Assembly: GCA_035547915.1 (NCBI GenBank)
Contig: DASZTS010000023.1
Coordinates: 372,001-436,000 of the forward strand
Reading direction: 5' to 3'
From: DASSFG01 sp035547915
Lineage (GTDB): Bacteria > Planctomycetota > Planctomycetia > Pirellulales > JAICIG01
Length of the DNA stretch: 64,000 nt
In this document: piece after piece, positions 60,068 to 64,000 of the stretch
How the letters are laid out: each line of letters opens with the position of its first letter
How positions within the stretch are numbered: the stretch's first letter is position 1
The notes under the pieces: generated by a model
What the model saw: only the letters and a program-made list of their open reading frames with translations
Database searches by the model: none
What the model was told of the DNA's origin: nothing
Made by a program: the position numbers and the translations under genes

Positions 60068-62587
60068 TCAATCGACGTAAAAGAACTCGTTCGCCGTGAG
60101 CACCACGCGGGCGAAGCTGGCCCAGGCCTCGGCTTCACGCCGTTCGCCCGGCGAGTTCGCCTCGGCCAGCCCCTGAACGTACCGCTCGACGTAGACGATC
60201 GCCCGATCGATTTCAGCGACCTGGGCATGTCGCCCATAAGCCAGGCGGTACGCCAGTTCGATCCGCCCGCGCGGGTCGCGCGTGGCCGTCAGCAGTCGTT
60301 CGGCCAAGCGTGCAGCCTGTTCGGCAACAAACGGGTCGTTCATCAACCAGAGCGCCTGCAAGGGTACGGTGGCACTCGTCCGCACGTCGGTCGACGTATT
60401 GGTATCGGGGCCGTCGAACAAGGCCAGATACGGGTGCCGCTGGATCCTTTGCGTCATCAGATAAACGCTGCGGTTGCGCGAAGGATAGACGGCCTTGAAC
60501 GGCTGATGCTGCGTCCAGTTCCACTCGCGGATGGGTGGAAACGGTTGTGTACCTGGCCGCGCCAGGTCGAGCGTGCCCGCCACGGATAACATGGCATCGC
60601 GGATGGCCTCGGCTTCCAAGCGGCGGCGGTCGTGCCGAGCGTACCAGCGGTTGGCCGGATCATTGGCCGCCACGGCAGGATTATCGGAAACCGCCAATTG
60701 CCAGGCGCGCGAGAGGAGAATCAAGCGGTGTAATCCCTTGATCGACCAGCCGCCTTCGACAAACCTCGCCGTCAGCCAATCGAGCAATTCGGGGTGCGAC
60801 GGCGGCTCACCGCGCAATCCGAAGTTCGACGGCGTCGACACGAGCCCTTTGCCAAAATGGTGCTGCCAGACACGGTTGACCATGACGCGTGCGGTCAGCG
60901 GATGGTCAGGACGTGTGAGCCACTCCGCGAGTTGCCGCCTCCCACTCGCTCCCGCCGGGATATCTGAGAACCCGCTCGAGTTCGGTGACGAACCTCTGCT
61001 CAAGAAGGCCGGCGCGGCGCGAAGAACGACGTCGCCCAGGTCGGCCGGTTCGCCGCTCCGCTGCACGCGCGTTTCCACCACAGGTCCTTCCGAGACGGCA
61101 TAGGCTCCGGGCACATCGGGCGGCAATCCCGGCCGGCGCAGGTTCCGCAATTCCACTCGCAGCGGAGCCAGCTTCGCCTGAAGTTCACCATCGACTCTGG
61201 CTCGTTCCTTTTCGAGTACAGCCAGTTCGTCGGCCAATGCGGTCTGATTGTCACCGGCCGCAGCAAGCTGTTCCTTTTTTGCCTTGACCTGCTGATCGAG
61301 CTCTGCGATGCGTAGGGCCGCGGGGTCTTCCTTCGCCAAGCGATCGAGCTGCGCCGTACGGTCGGCTATCTCGCGCTCCCACGTCGCGATCGGCGCGGCC
61401 GCGCGGTGCGGCGGAACGAGCGGCACGAAATTCTGCCGAAAGAAGCCCTTCGACTGAAACTCTTCGGCGCCGGCCCAGGGGAACTTCGTCGAGGCGAAGA
61501 TGCCGTAGAGCCCGTAATAGTCTTCCGTCGTGACGGGATCGAATTTGTGGTCGTGACAACGAGCACAACGTAGCGTCAGCCCCATGAACGCACGACCGGT
61601 GGTGTCGATCGCGTCTTCCAGCGTCAGGTGCCAAAGCTCGAAGGGGGCAGTGGCATATCGCCGGGCCAGCGCCAAATATCCCGTGGCCGCGACGCGCTCC
61701 GCATAGAGCCGCGGATCGTCCACCACTTCGGCGGCCAGCAGGTCTCCGGCAAGCTGTTCGCGCACGAACTGGTCGTACGGCTTGTCGGAGCTGAACGCAT
61801 CGATGATGTAATCGCGGTAACGGTAGATTTCCGGAATGGGGTAATCGGCGTTATCTCCCGCCGTGTCGGCATAACGGACCAGGTCCATCCAGTGCCGTCC
61901 CCAGCGCTCGCCATAGTGCGGAGACGCCAACAGCCGCTCTACCACACGCTCGAACGCATCGGGCCGGTCGTCCTCCAAAAACGCGTCGACTTCTTGAGGC
62001 GTGGGTGGCAGGCCGATCAGGTCGAACGACGCGCGGCGCAGCAGGGCGAGCCTGTCGGCTGGCGGGCCGGGCTCGACATGATGTTCTTGCATCTTTTGCA
62101 GGATGAAACGGTCGACCGGCTGTTTCGACCAACCGGTCGAGTCGTCGGGCGGCGGCACGTCGCGGACCGGCTGGAAGGCCCAATGTCGCGCCTGCTCGAT
62201 ATCGCCCGCCACGGCCAGGTGCTCGGGCCATGGCGCTCCGCGGCGCACCCACTCCACGAGGTCGGACACGATCTGCGGATCGAGCTTTTCACCGGGCGGC
62301 ATTTTGCGCGCTCCGTGCCGCACGGCGTCGATCAGTTGGCTCTTGTCAGGCTCGCCCGGCACAACAGCGGCGCCATGCTTCCCCCCCTTCAACAAGGCCT
62401 CTCGACCGTCGATGCGCAGCCCATTCGAGACTTTCTCTCCTCCGTGGCATTTGAGGCATTTCTGGGCGAGAACCGGCCTGATCTTCGCTTCGAAGAACGT
62501 CTCGTCGTCCTCGGACGCGCGAAGCGTGGCCATGGTGGTCAGCGCGACCGCCACGGCGAGCAAAATGGACAAAAGGCGGGCCGTCAT
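60068..62587 (-). CDS. PSD1 (DUF1549/DUF1553) domain c-type cytochrome protein
   Basis: 839 residues. Signal peptide (LLSILLAVAVALTTMATLRA), then a PSCyt1-type haem domain with C44-x2-C47-H48 (CLKCHGGEKVSNGLRIDGRE), RKMPPGEKLDPQIVSDLVEWVRRG, DUF1549 (FILQKMQEHHVEPGPPADRL, YGERWGRHWMDLVRYADTAG), a charged coiled coil (about 430-485), and C-terminal DUF1553 (HPLTARVMVNRVWQHHFGKGLV, TPSNFGLRGEPPSHPELLDWL, ALWLMNDPFV). A hallmark planctomycete family, usually paired with DUF1501 but here upstream of DUF1080/ThuA. Probable exported electron-transfer role in sugar oxidation. Confidence 0.95.
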   Translation of the reverse strand: MTARLLSILLAVAVALTTMATLRASEDDETFFEAKIRPVLAQKCLKCHGGEKVSNGLRIDGREALLKGGKHGAAVVPGEPDKSQLIDAVRHGARKMPPGEKLDPQIVSDLVEWVRRGAPWPEHLAVAGDIEQARHWAFQPVRDVPPPDDSTGWSKQPVDRFILQKMQEHHVEPGPPADRLALLRRASFDLIGLPPTPQEVDAFLEDDRPDAFERVVERLLASPHYGERWGRHWMDLVRYADTAGDNADYPIPEIYRYRDYIIDAFSSDKPYDQFVREQLAGDLLAAEVVDDPRLYAERVAATGYLALARRYATAPFELWHLTLEDAIDTTGRAFMGLTLRCARCHDHKFDPVTTEDYYGLYGIFASTKFPWAGAEEFQSKGFFRQNFVPLVPPHRAAAPIATWEREIADRTAQLDRLAKEDPAALRIAELDQQVKAKKEQLAAAGDNQTALADELAVLEKERARVDGELQAKLAPLRVELRNLRRPGLPPDVPGAYAVSEGPVVETRVQRSGEPADLGDVVLRAAPAFLSRGSSPNSSGFSDIPAGASGRRQLAEWLTRPDHPLTARVMVNRVWQHHFGKGLVSTPSNFGLRGEPPSHPELLDWLTARFVEGGWSIKGLHRLILLSRAWQLAVSDNPAVAANDPANRWYARHDRRRLEAEAIRDAMLSVAGTLDLARPGTQPFPPIREWNWTQHQPFKAVYPSRNRSVYLMTQRIQRHPYLALFDGPDTNTSTDVRTSATVPLQALWLMNDPFVAEQAARLAERLLTATRDPRGRIELAYRLAYGRHAQVAEIDRAIVYVERYVQGLAEANSPGERREAEAWASFARVVLTANEFFYVD

Positions 62588-62659
62588 TGGGTAGGATTTC
62601 GCGGCGAGCGACACTGCGTTTGACGGTGACTGGCGTGCGTGCCCCCACTGACAAGCAGT

Positions 62660-62902
62660 TTACCCTTCCCAGGCAAACACGAATACCCTTTTTCCGATGA
62701 TCGGCCGGCTGAAGGGTGGTGGGCTATCAGTGTGGCCAAGAATCTCCGTGTGGTCGATGCGCGACCAGGGGCGGTGCCTGAGAAGTTCGGTAAGCTCAAC
62801 GCCAGCGACAAGCGGCAGTATCAAAAGCGCGCCGACTATGGCCATCGCGGGCCGCCGTGACCGAAGAGCACTCGAAGCAAACCGATGCCAGCGGAAGGGC
62901 AT
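62660..62902 (-). CDS. Possible small membrane protein
   Basis: 80 residues (61 if it starts at ATG 62845). One good membrane segment (MAIVGALLILPLVAGVELTE) with a basic N-terminal flank, then a polar tail ending IIGKRVFVFAWEG. No strong ribosome-binding site at either start and no family. Kept because the hydrophobic-helix-plus-basic-flank design is sensible and it would lie just before the PSD1 gene on the same strand. It could be spurious. Confidence 0.35.
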   Translation of the reverse strand: MPFRWHRFASSALRSRRPAMAIVGALLILPLVAGVELTELLRHRPWSRIDHTEILGHTDSPPPFSRPIIGKRVFVFAWEG

Positions 62903-63032
62903 ATTAAGGGAACAGGTTAGACCTTTCCCCTTTGCATGCCATGTCCCGTGGCGCGACGCTGGCCGCCGATTCGAGCTTCGTCGGCCCGAATCGGCGACCG
63001 TTCGTTGCGTCGCTACGGCGCGTGGCTACAGG

Positions 63033-64000
63033 TCACTCAAAGATCCAGTTCCCATAGAAGACCACGTACGACTTCAGTAAGCTTTGCGCAACATCGTACT
63101 GGCCCGGTGGCAGGGCCGCGTTCGCGGAGATATGAGGATTGCCAGCGCTGCCGAAGTTGACGGTGTGCACGGAGGTGCCGTTGCCGTAAATCATGTCGAT
63201 GCCCTGATATCCTTCCATGTACGCGCCGCCCGCGGTGTCTGTGTACCACGCGTAGTCATTCGCATTGTACGCCTCGGAATAAATCGTCTTAAAACCGATA
63301 GCGTTAGCGATGTACGATCCGCTAGGTGCACTGCCCTGCCAATAACTGTTACCGTTATTGGAATAGAAGTTGCTCGCCCCGCTTGCCCCTTGATCGTCCA
63401 TGTAAGCGGTGTCAGAGCTGTTATAGCTTGCCAACGTCATTGTCCCGAAATTGTGAGCCGTGTTGTCGTAGCCGGGGCCTTGGAAAGAGGCGCTTGTCGC
63501 GTGCGTATACCCGTTGCCGGATGTGCCGGAGTCGTTCAAGCCTACACCGTCAGAATTGTAGTAGGCATACATGTTTACAACGGGGAAGTCGAGAGCGGTG
63601 TCAGAAAAGCCATGGCCGTAGATATAACTATCCGTCGGATTCATCGATCCTGTGTCGGATCCGCCAAACCCATTATCGTCCAGCTCCGCGCTATCGGTGC
63701 TGCTATAGCTCACGGCCTCTACCCCTGGGAAGCCATAAGCATTGACGGTGTAACTTTCGCCGTTCACCGTGCCTTGCATCGAGCTCCCAACGAGCGCGCT
63801 CATAAAGACTGTGGTGTTCGTCGCACCTTGATCGAGGAGTTCCACTAGGTCGGAATTTCCGTTCCCGTTGGCCGAGATTGTACCCACTCCATTCGTTGTA
63901 TAAGAGTAATTGGTGCCGGATAACAACGATGTCGTTGGGTATGCAGTAAAGCCGTTCGTGGTCGAGCCCGACAGCGCCCAAAGAGTCACGGAGTCCGACG
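63033..64000 (-). CDS. Repetitive secreted protein, N-terminus outside the window
   Basis: At least 322 residues; the frame is open at the right edge, so only the C-terminal part is here. It is built of degenerate repeats of about 45-50 residues with the pattern aromatic-Gly-Phe / YSSTDSAELDDNGF / GSDTGSMNPTDSY, seen again as YYNSDGVGLNDSGTSGNGY, YNSSDTAYMDDQGASGASNF and YNANDYAWYTDTAGGAYMEG. Rich in Asn, Ser, Gly, Thr, Tyr and Asp, poor in charge otherwise. Such repeats occur near the C-termini of large planctomycete surface proteins. The DNA is noticeably lower in GC than its surroundings. Calcium binding through the D-x-D-N-G-type turns is possible but unproven. Confidence 0.85.
   Translation of the reverse strand, partial: SDSVTLWALSGSTTNGFTAYPTTSLLSGTNYSYTTNGVGTISANGNGNSDLVELLDQGATNTTVFMSALVGSSMQGTVNGESYTVNAYGFPGVEAVSYSSTDSAELDDNGFGGSDTGSMNPTDSYIYGHGFSDTALDFPVVNMYAYYNSDGVGLNDSGTSGNGYTHATSASFQGPGYDNTAHNFGTMTLASYNSSDTAYMDDQGASGASNFYSNNGNSYWQGSAPSGSYIANAIGFKTIYSEAYNANDYAWYTDTAGGAYMEGYQGIDMIYGNGTSVHTVNFGSAGNPHISANAALPPGQYDVAQSLLKSYVVFYGNWIFE

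Noticed and set aside
1..64000. CRISPR arrays, tRNA/rRNA genes, transposases, prophage or toxin-antitoxin modules
   Set aside because: I looked for regularly spaced direct repeats, tRNA T-loop-like GTTCGA contexts and recombinase or phage motifs and saw none that hold up. Secondary-structure tRNA scanning was not possible by eye.

Overview
The window looks like a piece of a high-GC chromosome from a member of the Planctomycetota, probably the Pirellulales. This rests on gene content, since no rRNA or tRNA gene is visible. Marker families present are a DUF1501 Tat-exported protein, a PSD1-type (DUF1549/DUF1553) c-type cytochrome, two DUF1559 (H-X9-DG) pseudopilins, a DUF1080 plus ThuA-like protein, Gfo/Idh/MocA oxidoreductases, a DUF4416 protein, and a giant secreted protein whose N-terminus carries the planctomycete-type motif VEVLEARQLL. 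I saw no phage, IS transposase, CRISPR array or plasmid function.

Layout from left to right. 0-7 kb: a 2157-residue secreted mosaic protein (beta-propeller, nine PKD-like repeats, SdrD-B-like domain, DUF4214, six Ig-like repeats). 7-14.5 kb: mostly leftward housekeeping genes: a membrane-anchored HTH-like protein, larC, dapB, thrC (apparently starting at ATT), an HtrA-like protease and a DksA-like zinc-finger protein, with one rightward receiver-like gene. 15-19.4 kb: a 1445-residue FHA/coiled-coil/two-TM protein built from about ten 81-residue repeats. 19.7-25.6 kb: secreted galM, an MFS exporter, a lipobox membrane protein, a GT2 glycosyltransferase and a PP2C phosphatase. 25.7-34 kb: a leftward array of folD, fabH, an oxidoreductase, a JmjC/cupin-4 protein, a haem-motif squalene-cyclase-like lipoprotein, a MIP18-family protein, and a lone NRPS module with condensation, carrier and thioesterase domains but no adenylation domain.

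34-47.5 kb: a small lipoprotein, speE and speD (polyamines), DUF4416, a WecA/MraY-like glycan transferase, an aromatic-hydroxylase-type flavoprotein, DUF1801, pgpA, a degenerate HD protein next to an intact HD-GYP phosphodiesterase, the DUF1501 protein and the fused methyltransferase rlmKL. 47.8-54 kb: a tightly overlapping operon of two GspF-like proteins, three pseudopilin-like proteins, two DUF1559 pseudopilins and a membrane protein. This is a type II secretion/type IV pilus-like set without a visible ATPase, secretin or prepilin peptidase. 54-64 kb: a DUF4185-like secreted protein, a 2Fe-2S ferredoxin, a small WG-rich protein, an alpha/beta hydrolase, a Gfo/Idh - DUF1080/ThuA - PSD1 catabolic cluster, and a lower-GC repetitive secreted protein that runs off the right edge.

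Structure not explained by genes: two copies (possibly a third degraded one) of a roughly 100-bp hairpin-forming dispersed element (22298, 55163, 19665), a 64-bp element with perfect 15-bp inverted ends (40557) with a half copy at 19600, a 14-bp perfect palindrome at 14883, and several good sigma70-type promoters, the best at 31412-31439. Functional calls come from reading protein motifs by eye. Domain boundaries are approximate and no database search was run.
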